DNA from: Streptomyces sp. VRA16 Mangrove soil
GTDB lineage: Bacteria; Actinomycetota; Actinomycetes; Streptomycetales; Streptomycetaceae
Direction of reading: 5' to 3'
Assembly: GCF_017377775.1 (NCBI RefSeq)
Contig: NZ_JAFVLN010000029.1
Location: 1 to 64,000, forward strand
Length of the DNA stretch: 64,000 bases
Shown here: in pieces, positions 1 to 8,076 of the stretch
Layout of the letters: every line of letters starts with the position of its first letter
Numbering within the stretch: the stretch's first letter is position 1
The notes under the pieces: generated by a model
Database searches by the model: none
The model's input: only the letters and a program-made list of their open reading frames with translations
Told to the model about the DNA's origin: nothing
Program-made: the position numbers and the translations under genes

Positions 1-103
1 GGGGGGGGGGGGGGGGGGGCGGGGGGGGGGGCCGGGTGGGGGTGCGGGAGCGGGTGCGGGAGCGGGAGCGGGAGCGGGTGCGGGTGCGGGTGCGGGTGCG
101 GGT
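1..103. repeat. Poly-G tract followed by GCGGGW hexamer tandem repeat
   Basis: Nineteen G, one C and a further G run fill positions 1-31. Ten consecutive hexamers of GCGGGT or GCGGGA occupy 44-103. An open frame through this region reads Arg-Glu/Arg-Val repeats only because of the hexamer, and I do not call it a gene. The G runs could form quadruplexes. The uninterrupted G stretch at the very edge of the window could also be a contig-end or sequencing artefact. Nothing else gene-like is visible before 311 except the inverted repeat at 152-236. Confidence 0.85.
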
Positions 104-151
104 TGCGTCGTGGCCGGTCGCGCCGCGCGGCGGAGCCGCTGACGGGCACGC

Positions 152-236
152 CCCCGCGCCCCTGAGAGGCGCACCTTCGGTGCGGCATCTCCCCGATGGG
201 GAAGCTGCACGCAGCGCATGCTTCAGGGGCGCGGGG
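152..236. repeat. Intergenic inverted repeat, CGCGCCCCTGA family, copy 1
   Basis: A perfect 14-bp inverted repeat (CCCCGCGCCCCTGA at 152-165, complement at 223-236) encloses a 57-nt loop with its own small hairpins (GCACC/GGTGC and TCCCC/GGGGA). The same core occurs at 5599-5649 and 60127-60252. Elements with this core are common between genes in Streptomyces genomes. Here it lies just beyond the 3' end of the MFS gene on the minus strand, so it may act as a terminator or RNA-stabilising structure. Confidence 0.75.
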
Positions 237-310
237 CTGTATCGATATGGGGCTGCGCCGCGGGGCGCGACCGGCCACACACCACCCGCACCCGGCGACG
301 AACCCCGCCG

Positions 311-1723
311 TCACTCCCCCTTCCCCGGCAGCAGCAGCGCCGCCAGCACCGACGTCACCAGCAGCACGCTCCCCGCGACGACCAGGCTGACCCGCATCCC
401 GGTGAGGGAGAAGGTGTCGCCCTGGGCGACCAGCGCTCCGAACAGGGCCACGGCCAGCGCACCGCCGGTCTGGCGCAGGGCGTTCAGGAGGCCCGAGGCG
501 ATCCCGGCGCGCGGGCCGGGGACGGAGTCCATGAGGAGCGCGGTGAGCGCCGGGACGGCGAACGCCCCGCCGAGCCCCGTCGGCACCAGGAGCAGCAGCA
601 CCAGCCACATCGGCGTACCGGCGGTCAGCGGCAGCAGGACGAACATGGCCAGGGAGAGCACCAGTTGGCCGATCACGATGACGGGCCGGCGGCCGATGCG
701 CTCGGCCGTGCGCGGGGAGATCAGGTTCGTCGAGGTGATGATCACCGAGAGCGGGACGAAGACCAGTCCGGCGGACAGGGCCGACATGCCGCGCGCCTGC
801 TGGAGGTAGAGGCCGAGCAGGAAGACCAGGCCGTAGAAGGCGAGGTTCACGGCGAAGCCGATGGCGAGGGAGACGGCGACCGTGCGCTGCCGGAGCATCG
901 CGAGCGGGACGACCGGGGCGCGGTGCCGCTTCTCGACCGCGTAGAACGTGACGGCGCAGACCACGGCGAGCGCCAGCGAACCGAGGACCGGAGCCGACGT
1001 CCACCCCGCGTGCCCGCCCTCGATCACCGCGAAGGTCAGTCCGGCGAGGGTGAGGACGGCGGTGACCTGGCCGGGGACGTCGATGGGGGCGGGGCGGCGC
1101 GGCGACGGGGCGACCTTGACGAGCAGGGCCAGGATGGCCGCGCCGACGGGCAGGTTCAGGAAGAACACGGCCCGCCAGCCGACCGTCTCGGTGAGGACGC
1201 CGCCGAGGACCGGGCCCGCCGCCATCGCGACCGAGCCGCCGACCGTCCACAGCGCGATGGCCCGCGCCCGGTGCCGCGCGTCGTCGTACGCCTGCCGGAT
1301 CAGGGCCAGCGAGGCCGGCATGACGACGGCGGCCGCCGCGCCCTGCACCACGCGCGCCGCGATCAGCGCGCCGATGCCGGGGGCGAGCCCGCAGGCCAGG
1401 GAGGCGAGGGTGAACAGGCCGACGCCGAACGCGTAGGCGCGGCGGGCTCCGGCCCGGTCGGCGAGGGCGCCGGCGGAGAGCATCAGGCCGGCGAACAGGA
1501 GGGTGTAGGCGTCGACGACCCACTGCAGGCCCGTCATGCCGCCGCGCAGCGAGTCCCGGATGCCGGGCAGGGCGATGTTCACGGCGGACACGTCGATGGT
1601 GATGACGGTGAAGCCGAGGAGGGCGGCGACGAGGGCGACGGCGGCCGGGGGTGTGCGGCGGGCGCCGGGCACGGGGGGCGCCTCAGGGCGGCTGGTGGCC
1701 GGGCGAAGAGCGGTGGTGGTCAC
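311..1723 (-). CDS. MFS transporter, DHA2 (EmrB/QacA) type drug exporter
   Basis: A 470-residue integral membrane protein, probably a proton-driven exporter of small hydrophobic compounds. The first membrane segment carries an IDVSAVNIALP stretch near residues 43-53, matching the DHA2 motif D1, and the first cytoplasmic loop has the motif-A-like LADRAGARR. The length suits 12-14 membrane segments. I chose the GTG at 1723 because AGGAG lies seven bases upstream; an upstream in-frame extension to 1819 is Pro/Arg-rich and not membrane-like. The gene is divergent from the XRE regulator at 1944, the likely local regulator. The substrate cannot be told from sequence. Confidence 0.9.
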   Translation of the reverse strand: MTTTALRPATSRPEAPPVPGARRTPPAAVALVAALLGFTVITIDVSAVNIALPGIRDSLRGGMTGLQWVVDAYTLLFAGLMLSAGALADRAGARRAYAFGVGLFTLASLACGLAPGIGALIAARVVQGAAAAVVMPASLALIRQAYDDARHRARAIALWTVGGSVAMAAGPVLGGVLTETVGWRAVFFLNLPVGAAILALLVKVAPSPRRPAPIDVPGQVTAVLTLAGLTFAVIEGGHAGWTSAPVLGSLALAVVCAVTFYAVEKRHRAPVVPLAMLRQRTVAVSLAIGFAVNLAFYGLVFLLGLYLQQARGMSALSAGLVFVPLSVIITSTNLISPRTAERIGRRPVIVIGQLVLSLAMFVLLPLTAGTPMWLVLLLLVPTGLGGAFAVPALTALLMDSVPGPRAGIASGLLNALRQTGGALAVALFGALVAQGDTFSLTGMRVSLVVAGSVLLVTSVLAALLLPGKGE

Positions 1724-1796
1724 TCGGGTCTCCTGGTCGAGAAGGGGCGGGCGAGCGGGCGGGGGCCGCGGACCGCGGACCTGTGACGTGCACTCC

Positions 1797-1844
1797 CTGG
1801 GACCTCGGCCCCCGGCCACTCGCTACGCCATCCACTCTGGGACC
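1797..1844. promoter_or_regulatory. Direct repeats in the MFS/XRE divergent promoter region
   Basis: CTGGGACC occurs at 1797-1804 and 1837-1844, exactly 40 bp apart, each preceded by an ACTC block. The pair lies between the divergent exporter and the XRE regulator and could be binding sites for that regulator. Four-turn spacing fits same-face binding, but the match is short and could be chance. Confidence 0.3.
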
Positions 1845-1943
1845 GGCGAGGGAAAGGTGGCAGGCCGCGGTTCACCGGGGTGCGGCGTTCCTGGCCCTGA
1901 CACACCCCCTCACGGGACGCCGTGACCGTGGAGAATGGAACAC

Positions 1944-2792
1944 ATGGCTGAGACCACGGAATTGGGCAGGTATCTGCGGGCGCGCAGGGGGCAGGTCACC
2001 CCGGCCGACGTCGGGCTGCCGGCGGGCACCGGGCTGCGCCGCACCCCGGGCCTGCGCCGCGAGGAGCTCGCCACGCTCTCCGGGGTCAGCGTCGACTACT
2101 ACACGCGCCTTGAGCGGGGCCGCGAGACGAACCCGTCACCCGCCGTGATCGACGCCATCGGCCGGGCGCTGCGCCTGCGCGGCGACGCCTACGAGCGCCT
2201 CCACGACCTGGCCGAGCTGGCCTCGGGCCGCTCCGCCGACGCTTCCGGGCTCCGCCCCACCGACGACGACACGGTGCGTCCTTCGGTGCTGCGGATGCTG
2301 GAGGCGCTGCGCCCGATGCCCGCGTACGTCGTCAACCGCTACAACTACATGCTGGCCGCGAACCCGGCGGGCCGCGCCCTGATGCCAGGCCTGTGGGACT
2401 GGCCGGCCGAGCGGCGCAGCATCACCCGGTATCTCTTCCTGCACCCGGTCGGCCGGGAGCTGTACGTGCCGTGGGAGGAGACGGTCAGCGCCTCCGTGGC
2501 GCATCTGCGGGCCATCGCGGGCTCCGACCCCGACGACCCGCGACTGACCACCCTCGTCGGTGAACTCCTGCTGAAGTCACCGGAGTTCACCCGTATCTGG
2601 GACCGCTACGAGGTGGACGAGCGCAGCGGCGGCACCAAGACGTACGCCCACCCGAAGGTGGGCGCGATGACGCTCACGTACGAGGTCATGCAACTGGCCA
2701 GGACGGGCGGCCAGCGCCTGGTGGCGTACCAGGCGGCCGAGGACTCGCCCGACGAGGAGGCCATGCTGAAGCTGGACCCGCTGAACCGTTAG
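1944..2792 (+). CDS. XRE-family regulator with MmyB-like C-terminal domain
   Basis: A 282-residue DNA-binding protein. The N-terminal helix-turn-helix (about residues 5-75) contains the LRREELATLSGVSVDYYTRL stretch typical of MmyB-type regulators, and the C-terminal 170 residues match the MmyB-like ligand-binding domain of the family (the YNYMLAANPAGRAL region). GGAGA sits nine bases before the ATG at 1944; an ATG at 1935 directly follows the same GGAGA and has unsuitable spacing. Divergent orientation to the MFS exporter suggests it controls that gene. The ligand is unknown. Confidence 0.88.
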   Translation: MAETTELGRYLRARRGQVTPADVGLPAGTGLRRTPGLRREELATLSGVSVDYYTRLERGRETNPSPAVIDAIGRALRLRGDAYERLHDLAELASGRSADASGLRPTDDDTVRPSVLRMLEALRPMPAYVVNRYNYMLAANPAGRALMPGLWDWPAERRSITRYLFLHPVGRELYVPWEETVSASVAHLRAIAGSDPDDPRLTTLVGELLLKSPEFTRIWDRYEVDERSGGTKTYAHPKVGAMTLTYEVMQLARTGGQRLVAYQAAEDSPDEEAMLKLDPLNR

Positions 2793-2794
2793 GG

Positions 2795-2838
2795 CGATCC
2801 GCGCCCTAGGGCGACTTTCGATCCACGCCCTAGGGGCG
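2795..2838. terminator. Tandem palindromes between convergent genes
   Basis: Two near-identical 19-20 bp units (2795-2813 and 2819-2838) each contain the palindrome CGCCCTAGGGCG or a one-base variant. They fill the gap between the stop codons of the XRE regulator and the thiolase; the second unit runs into the thiolase stop. A bidirectional terminator is the simplest reading, though neither stem is followed by a long T run. Confidence 0.45.
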
Positions 2839-4152
2839 TTCGAGGATCGCCGTCACCCCCTGGCCGCCCGCGGCGCAGATGGAGATGAGGCCCCGGCCCG
2901 AACCGCCCCTCTCCGCAAGGAGTGTGGCGAGGGTGGCGACGATGCGGGCGCCGGTCGCCGCGAACGGGTGGCCGGTGGCGAGGGAGGACCCGGCGACGTT
3001 GAGCCGTTCCCGGTCGACCGGGGCGAGGCCCTGCTTCTCCCAGGCGGCGAGCGTCGCGAGGACCTGCGAGGCGAACGCCTCGTGCACCTCGAACAGGTCG
3101 AAGTCCTCGATGCCGAGCCCGGCCCGCTCCAGCATCCGCGGCACGGCATGGGCGGGCGCCATCAGCAGCCCGTCGCCCCTGTCACCGGCCACGTCGCCGT
3201 GCACACCGCGCCTGCCCGATTCGTCTCCGACGAAATCCACCGCGGCACTCTCGTACGCGGTCAGATACGCCAGCGGTTCGAGGCCGCGCGCCTGCGCCCA
3301 CTCCTCGCTCGCCAGCAGCACGACGGCGGCGCCGTCGGTGAGCGGAGTCGAATTGCCGGCCGTCATGGTCGGGTTCGGCCCGTCGGTCCCGAACACCGGC
3401 TTGAGCGTGGCGAGTTTCTCGGCCGTGGAGCCGGGGCGGAGATTCTGGTCGCGCTCAAGTCCCTTGTAGGGCACGACCAGTTCGCCCAGGAGCCCGCGGT
3501 CGTACGCCGCCGCGAGCCGCCGGTGGCTGGTGGCGGCCAGTTCGTCCTGCGCCTCCCGGGTGATGCCCCACGCGCGGGCCGTGACGGCGGCGTGCTCGCC
3601 CATCGACAGGCCGGTGCGCGGCTCGGCGTTGCGCGGGATGTCGGGGACGAGGTGGCGGGGCCTGATCCGGGCGAGGGCCTGGAGCCGGGCGCCCGTGGAC
3701 TTGGCGCGGCGGGCCTCCAGCAGAATGCGGCGCAGCTCGTCGTTGACGCCGAGCGGGGCGTCGCTCGCCGTGTCCGAGCCGCCCGCGATCGCGCTCTCGG
3801 TCTGGCCGAGGGCGATCTTGTTGGCGGCGGCGATCACGGCCTGCAGACCCGTGCCGCAGGCCTGCTGGATGTCGTACGCGGGGGTGCGCGGGTCCAGCCC
3901 CGAGCCGAGCACGGTCTCGCGTGCCAGGTTGAAGTCCCGGCTGTGCTTGAGGACGGCTCCGGCCACGAACTCGCCCACGGCGCCCGGCTCGTGGAGCGCG
4001 AGGCGGCCCACGAGACCGTCGAGCGCGACCGTCAGCATCTCCTGGTTGGAGGCCGTCGCGTACGGGCCGTCGGAGCGCGCGAACGGGATACGGCTGCCCG
4101 CGACGACGGCGACGCGGCGCGGGATTTCCCCTGAAGGCATCCCTGAGGACAT
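2830..4152 (-). CDS. Acetyl-CoA C-acetyltransferase / 3-ketoacyl-CoA thiolase (FadI/FadA2-like)
   Basis: A 440-residue thiolase catalysing CoA-dependent cleavage of 3-ketoacyl-CoA or the reverse condensation. Catalytic residues are visible: nucleophilic Cys99 in QQACGTG, His357 in VHEAF, His395 in ATGHPFAATG and Cys426 in ICAAGGQG. The HPFAATG variant and 440-residue length fit the FadI/FadA2 branch rather than the shorter AtoB type. AGGAG lies eight bases before the ATG. It is divergent from a FabG4-like reductase and a MaoC hydratase, the arrangement of mycobacterial fadA2, fabG4 and htdX, so these enzymes probably act on the same acyl-CoA intermediates. Overlapping palindromes at 4173-4200 lie in the shared promoter region. 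Confidence 0.92.
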   Translation of the reverse strand: MSSGMPSGEIPRRVAVVAGSRIPFARSDGPYATASNQEMLTVALDGLVGRLALHEPGAVGEFVAGAVLKHSRDFNLARETVLGSGLDPRTPAYDIQQACGTGLQAVIAAANKIALGQTESAIAGGSDTASDAPLGVNDELRRILLEARRAKSTGARLQALARIRPRHLVPDIPRNAEPRTGLSMGEHAAVTARAWGITREAQDELAATSHRRLAAAYDRGLLGELVVPYKGLERDQNLRPGSTAEKLATLKPVFGTDGPNPTMTAGNSTPLTDGAAVVLLASEEWAQARGLEPLAYLTAYESAAVDFVGDESGRRGVHGDVAGDRGDGLLMAPAHAVPRMLERAGLGIEDFDLFEVHEAFASQVLATLAAWEKQGLAPVDRERLNVAGSSLATGHPFAATGARIVATLATLLAERGGSGRGLISICAAGGQGVTAILERP

Positions 4153-4172
4153 CTCGACAACTCCTGACTACT

Positions 4173-4200
4173 GAGTAACCTTACTCCGAAGTAAATTTAC
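4173..4200. promoter_or_regulatory. Overlapping palindromic operators, thiolase/fabG divergent promoter
   Basis: Three palindromes overlap: GAGTAACCTTACTC (4173-4186), TTACTCCGAAGTAA (4181-4194) and GTAAATTTAC (4191-4200). The first two share the half-site TTACT/AGTAA. The cluster sits in the 69-bp gap between the divergent thiolase and fabG starts, where a repressor would control both. The TetR protein encoded at 6575-7231, after the MaoC gene, is the nearest candidate ligand-responsive regulator. Sequence symmetry is seen; binding is inferred. Confidence 0.6.
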
Positions 4201-4221
4201 GACCGCGCAGGGAGTTGGACA

Positions 4222-5544
4222 ATGGCCGACCGCTATCTGAACTTCACCGGCACGGCCCCCGGCCGCTTCCTCACCAAGCGCCTCGGCCTGCCCCAGCCCG
4301 CGCCACTGCGCCGCTTCAGCCCCGGCCACCCCACGCTGGACGGCGAATTGCTGCACGTCACGGCGGGTACGTCCGCGTACGAGAAGGAGCTCGGGGCGCT
4401 GCTCGCGGGCACCGGTCCCGATGTCGTACGGGCTTCGGAGCGCCCCGGCGCGGTCGTCGTCGACGCCACCGGGGTCGCCGACGTGGCGGCGCTCGGCGAG
4501 GTGCACGCGGCCCTGCATCCGGTGGTGCGGTCGGTGGCGGCGGGCGGGCGCGTGGTGGTGCTCGGAGCGCCACCGTCGGCCGACGACCACCACCAGGCGG
4601 CGGTGCAGCAGGGCCTGGAGGGGTTCGTCCGCTCCCTGGGCAAGGAGATCGGGCGCGGGCGGACCGTGAACCTGGTGCGGGTCGCGGGGCCCGTGGCGGG
4701 CGCCGAGTCGACGCTGCGCTTCCTGCTGTCGCCGAAGTCGGCCTATGTCAGCGGCCAGGTCGTGGAAGTCGCAGGTGGCGAGAGCGAGTTGCCCGCACCG
4801 GAGAACTGGGACCGGCCGCTCGCCGGGCGCACCGCGCTGATCACCGGCGCGGCCCGCGGGATCGGCCGGGCCGTCGCCGAGACGCTCGTACGGGACGGGG
4901 CCGAGGTCGTCCTCCTCGACGTGCCGTCCGCCGCCGACGACCTGAAGAAGGTCGCGGAGCCGCTCGGGGGGCGGGCGCTGCCGCTGGACATCACGGCGGA
5001 CGACGCGGGCGAGCGGATCGCCGCGTTCGTGCCCGACGGCCTGGACGTGCTGGTGCACAACGCGGGCATCACCCGCGACCGGCGGCTCGCCAACATGCCC
5101 GCGGAGCGCTGGAGTTCGGTCCTGGAGGTCAACCTGGCGAGCGTGCTGCGCACCACGGACACGCTGCTCGACGCCGGGGCCGTCCGGCGCGGCGGGGCCG
5201 TCGTGGCGACGGCCTCCATCGCCGGGATCGCGGGCAACGCCGGGCAGACCAATTACGCGGCCAGCAAGGCGGGCATCGTCGGCCTCGTCCGCTCGCTCGC
5301 CCCGCGGGCGCTGGCCGAGCACGGGGTGACGGTGAACGCGGTCGCGCCCGGATTCATCGAGACGAAGATGACGGCGGCGGTCCCGCTCTTCATCCGGGAG
5401 GCGGGCCGCCGGATGAACTCCCTTGCGCAGGGCGGACTTCCGGTCGACGTGGCGGAAACGACGTCCTGGTTCGCGTCCCCGGGTTCCGGCGCGGTGAACG
5501 GCCAGGTCGTCCGGGTGTGCGGGCAGTCGCTGCTGGGGGCGTGA
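4222..5544 (+). CDS. fabG: 3-oxoacyl-(ACP/CoA) reductase, high-molecular-weight FabG4 type
   Basis: A 440-residue short-chain dehydrogenase with an N-terminal extra Rossmann-like domain (about residues 1-190) and a C-terminal catalytic SDR domain. The latter has TGAARGIG (208-215), HNAG (279-282), Ser332 and the YAASK catalytic pair Tyr345/Lys349. This two-domain layout is that of mycobacterial FabG4, which reduces 3-ketoacyl-CoA with NADH. A GGAG site precedes the ATG. The gene is followed, after a repeat element, by a MaoC hydratase and is divergent from a thiolase, so a role in fatty-acyl-CoA turnover or synthesis is likely. Substrate chain length is not visible. Confidence 0.9.
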   Translation: MADRYLNFTGTAPGRFLTKRLGLPQPAPLRRFSPGHPTLDGELLHVTAGTSAYEKELGALLAGTGPDVVRASERPGAVVVDATGVADVAALGEVHAALHPVVRSVAAGGRVVVLGAPPSADDHHQAAVQQGLEGFVRSLGKEIGRGRTVNLVRVAGPVAGAESTLRFLLSPKSAYVSGQVVEVAGGESELPAPENWDRPLAGRTALITGAARGIGRAVAETLVRDGAEVVLLDVPSAADDLKKVAEPLGGRALPLDITADDAGERIAAFVPDGLDVLVHNAGITRDRRLANMPAERWSSVLEVNLASVLRTTDTLLDAGAVRRGGAVVATASIAGIAGNAGQTNYAASKAGIVGLVRSLAPRALAEHGVTVNAVAPGFIETKMTAAVPLFIREAGRRMNSLAQGGLPVDVAETTSWFASPGSGAVNGQVVRVCGQSLLGA

Positions 5545-5598
5545 ACGCGCCGTTGCCGGTGGGGTCCGCGGGTCGGGCGCGGCTTCGGTGAGGGCCGG

Positions 5599-5649
5599 CC
5601 GCGCCCCTGACGGGAAGGTTGCGCGCGGCGCATGCCGTCAGGGGCGCGG
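5599..5649. repeat. Intergenic inverted repeat, CGCGCCCCTGA family, copy 2
   Basis: Perfect 15-bp arms, CCGCGCCCCTGACGG at 5599-5613 and its complement at 5635-5649, enclose a 21-nt loop. It is the shortest of the three copies in this window. It lies between fabG and the MaoC gene on the same strand and could attenuate read-through or stabilise the upstream mRNA end. Confidence 0.75.
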
Positions 5650-5746
5650 GGAACGGCGCGAGAAGCCCCACCGGCCTGCGGCCGCCCCCGCCCCGACACC
5701 CCTGCGGCGAGACCCTCCTGACCACCCACCCCCGAAGAGAGACCCC

Positions 5747-6586
5747 GTGACGACCACCCCGCTCCTCCCCTCCATGCTGCGCGGCGCCGCCCTCTCCCCC
5801 TTCAAACGGCACCCCCGCCCGGACGCCCCGCTGCCCGGCACAGCGGCCCGCCTCCCCGATCTGCAGGTCACCGCGGAGCACCTCGCCGCGTACGAGCGTG
5901 TCTGCGCCTTCCCCACCGGCCACGCCGGGCTCCCCGTCACCTACCCGCACGTCCTGGGCTTCCCGCTGGCGATGCGGCTGATGTCGGCACGCCGGTTCCC
6001 GCTCCCGCTGCTCGGCCTGGTGCACACGTCGATCGAGATCACCCAGCGACAGGACCTGGACCCGGCCACCCGCTACGAACTGACCGTCCGCATCCCGGAG
6101 TTGCGCCCGCACCACCGCGGCACGCAGGCGGCGGTGAGCACGGAGCTGCGGGCCGCGGACGGCGCTGCGACACCCGTGTGGGAGTCGACGAGCACCTACC
6201 TGGCCCGGCACCGGACGACGACACCGGCGCCACCCGCCACGGAACCCGGCACGCCCCTGCCCCCGCTCGCCGAATGGCACCTGCCCGGCGACCTGGGCCG
6301 CCGCTACGGCGCCGCGTCCGGCGACCGCAACCCCATCCATCTGCACCCGCTCACCGCCCGCGTCTTCGGCTTCCCCCGCGCCATCGCGCACGGCATGTGG
6401 ACGGTGGCCCGGTGCCTGGCGGAGTTCGGGGCGGCCGGGCCCGTCCGCGTACAGACGCGGTTCAAGGCCCCGGTGCTGCTGCCCGGGACGGTGGTCTACG
6501 CGGCCGAGGGCCCGGCGTTCGCGCTGCGGGCCGCGCGGGGCGACCGGGTGCACGTCACGGGCGAGGTCACCCCGCTAACGGTCTGA
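5747..6586 (+). CDS. MaoC-family enoyl-CoA hydratase / dehydratase (HtdX-like)
   Basis: A 279-residue double-hot-dog protein. The hydratase-2 motif is in the C-terminal half as SGDRNPIH (191-198), giving the catalytic Asp193/His198 pair; the N-terminal half lacks a second catalytic motif, as in single-site MaoC dehydratases of this length. It should interconvert 3-hydroxyacyl and trans-2-enoyl thioesters. The GTG at 5747 follows an AAGAGAGA site, and the frame upstream of it crosses the inverted repeat, so I rejected longer starts. Together with the FabG4-like reductase and thiolase it completes three steps of a fatty-acyl cycle. The 3' end overlaps the convergent TetR gene by 12 bp. Confidence 0.88.
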   Translation: MTTTPLLPSMLRGAALSPFKRHPRPDAPLPGTAARLPDLQVTAEHLAAYERVCAFPTGHAGLPVTYPHVLGFPLAMRLMSARRFPLPLLGLVHTSIEITQRQDLDPATRYELTVRIPELRPHHRGTQAAVSTELRAADGAATPVWESTSTYLARHRTTTPAPPATEPGTPLPPLAEWHLPGDLGRRYGAASGDRNPIHLHPLTARVFGFPRAIAHGMWTVARCLAEFGAAGPVRVQTRFKAPVLLPGTVVYAAEGPAFALRAARGDRVHVTGEVTPLTV

Positions 6587-7231
6587 CCAGCGCTGCCCGT
6601 CCATCAGGTTGCCGAGCCCGGACCAGGCGAAGTTCATCATGGTCGTCGCGGCTTCCCTGGCGGAGACGGTCGGATCGGTGTTGGCCCAGCCGGCCAGCGC
6701 CTCGGCGGCGCCGACCAGCGCCTGGGCGAGGCCCGCGACCTCCCGCTCGGCGAGCTCGGGGTCGCCGTGCGCCGCCCGGGCCGCCTCGGCGATCAGCGAG
6801 GTCACGAAGGCGACGATCTCGTCCCGCATCAGAGCGACCTCGGCCACGAACGGCTCGCCGCCCGAACGGGCCTGGCTGTGCAGCACCGCCCACCCGTCGG
6901 GGCGCTCGGCGGTGTGCGTGAAGAAGGCGGTGAGCCCGTCCCAGAGCTGCTGGTCCGCGGGGACGCCGGTGCGCACCCCGGCCCGCACCGCGCCGATCAG
7001 CGCGGCCGCCTCCCGGCGGATGCAGGCGGTGAACAGCTCTTCCTTCGAGTTCAGGTACAGGTACACCAAGGGCTTCGAGACACCGGCGAGTTCGGCGATC
7101 TCGTCCATGGAGGCGGCCCGGTAGCCCCGCTCCCCGAAGACCCGCACCGCGGCGTCCAGCATCTGCCGCTCCCGCTCGGCCCGCGGCAGCCGCTTCGCCC
7201 GCCCGTCCTGCCCGGCCTTCACGCCACCCAC
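6575..7231 (-). CDS. TetR-family transcriptional regulator
   Basis: A 218-residue repressor-type protein. Residues about 18-70 form the TetR helix-turn-helix, with MDEIAELAGVSKPLVYLYL as the recognition region; the rest is a helical ligand-binding domain. The GTG at 7231 has a GAAGG site eight bases upstream; a second in-frame GTG at 7222 is possible. It starts 34 bp after the azoreductase-like gene on the same strand, so the two may be cotranscribed, and it is convergent with the MaoC gene. It could act on the operator cluster at 4173-4200; that link is inference from proximity. Confidence 0.88.
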   Translation of the reverse strand: MGGVKAGQDGRAKRLPRAERERQMLDAAVRVFGERGYRAASMDEIAELAGVSKPLVYLYLNSKEELFTACIRREAAALIGAVRAGVRTGVPADQQLWDGLTAFFTHTAERPDGWAVLHSQARSGGEPFVAEVALMRDEIVAFVTSLIAEAARAAHGDPELAEREVAGLAQALVGAAEALAGWANTDPTVSAREAATTMMNFAWSGLGNLMDGQRWSDR

Positions 7232-7265
7232 CCCTGCCGCCCTTCTCCCCGAACGCCGTACCCGC

Positions 7266-7958
7266 TCAGCCTACGCAGGCCAGCGCCCCGACCCGTTCCC
7301 GAGCCGCGCCGAGGGATGCGGCGGCGCGCTCCCGTTCCCCGGCGAGGTGCGGCACCAGCGTGGCGAGGGTCCGGTCGGCCTGCACGAAGTGCAGCCGCTC
7401 GTCCGTCACTCCGAGCCGCCGGAACCAGGCCCGCAGGCACGGTGTCTGGAAGTCCCGCCCGTCGGCGGGGTCGCCGCCCCGCGCGGAGATCACCACCACG
7501 CGCGTCCTCGCCAGCCGGCTGCGGCCGGTCGACGGATCGGTGAAGGCGCCGGGGAACGCCACCCGGTCGATCCACGCCTTCAGATGCGCGGAGACCGAAT
7601 AGTTGTAGAGCGGGGCGCCGATCACGACGGTGTCGGCGGCGGCGAGTTCATCGACGTACGGGCGGGTCATGGCCCACACCCGCGCCTCCGCGGCGCTCTC
7701 GACGAGCCCGGTCGGCCCGTCGGCGGGCAGGTCCTGGTACCGCTCCACCTTCCGGCCGAAGGCGCAGTACGACGTGTCGATCAGCGGAACGGGTTCCGCG
7801 ACGAGGTCGCGGTAGCGGTGCCGTGCGCCGGGGTGTGCCGCCTGCCACCGGCGGGCGAAGAGCGCGCTGAGCCCGCGGGTCACCGATGCGTCGCTGTCGT
7901 GCGCGCCCGCGTCGAGCCGCAGCAGCAGTCGGGTGTGCGAAGTCTTCTTGTCCGTCAT
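7266..7958 (-). CDS. FMN-dependent NADH-azoreductase-like flavoprotein
   Basis: A 230-residue flavodoxin-fold protein. The GAPLYNYSVSAHLKAWID stretch near residues 114-131 matches the AzoR-type FMN-binding and active-site loop. Such enzymes reduce quinones and azo dyes with NAD(P)H in two-electron steps in the cytosol. It is about 20-30 residues longer than typical AzoR. It follows the symporter gene but is separated from it by a strong terminator (8012-8053), so it probably has its own promoter. The TetR gene at 6575-7231 follows closely and may be in the same transcript. Confidence 0.8.
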   Translation of the reverse strand: MTDKKTSHTRLLLRLDAGAHDSDASVTRGLSALFARRWQAAHPGARHRYRDLVAEPVPLIDTSYCAFGRKVERYQDLPADGPTGLVESAAEARVWAMTRPYVDELAAADTVVIGAPLYNYSVSAHLKAWIDRVAFPGAFTDPSTGRSRLARTRVVVISARGGDPADGRDFQTPCLRAWFRRLGVTDERLHFVQADRTLATLVPHLAGERERAAASLGAARERVGALACVG

Positions 7959-8011
7959 GCACGGACGACGGGACCGGCCGCCGAAAGGTGACCGCCCTTC
8001 CGTAAAGAAAC

Positions 8012-8053
8012 CACCGCATCCCGCCTCCCGGGACGGGGAGGCGGGGTGCGGTG
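8012..8053 (-). terminator. Rho-independent terminator after the symporter
   Basis: Arms of 18 bases (8012-8029 and 8036-8053) pair at 17 positions with one G-U, loop of six. On the minus strand the stem is followed by GGTTTCTTTACGG, a modest U-rich tail. It ends transcription of the symporter gene and separates it from the azoreductase-like gene. Confidence 0.8.
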
Positions 8054-8076
8054 TCGGGGGTGGGAGCCGGGGGACG

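Noticed and set aside
44..103. Tandem hexamers as a possible CRISPR array
   Set aside because: Units are contiguous 6-mers with no spacers; no cas gene in the window.
36..809. Plus-strand open frame with Arg-Glu/Arg-Val repeats at the window start
   Set aside because: The repeats come from the GCGGGW hexamer and the rest is antisense to the MFS exporter.
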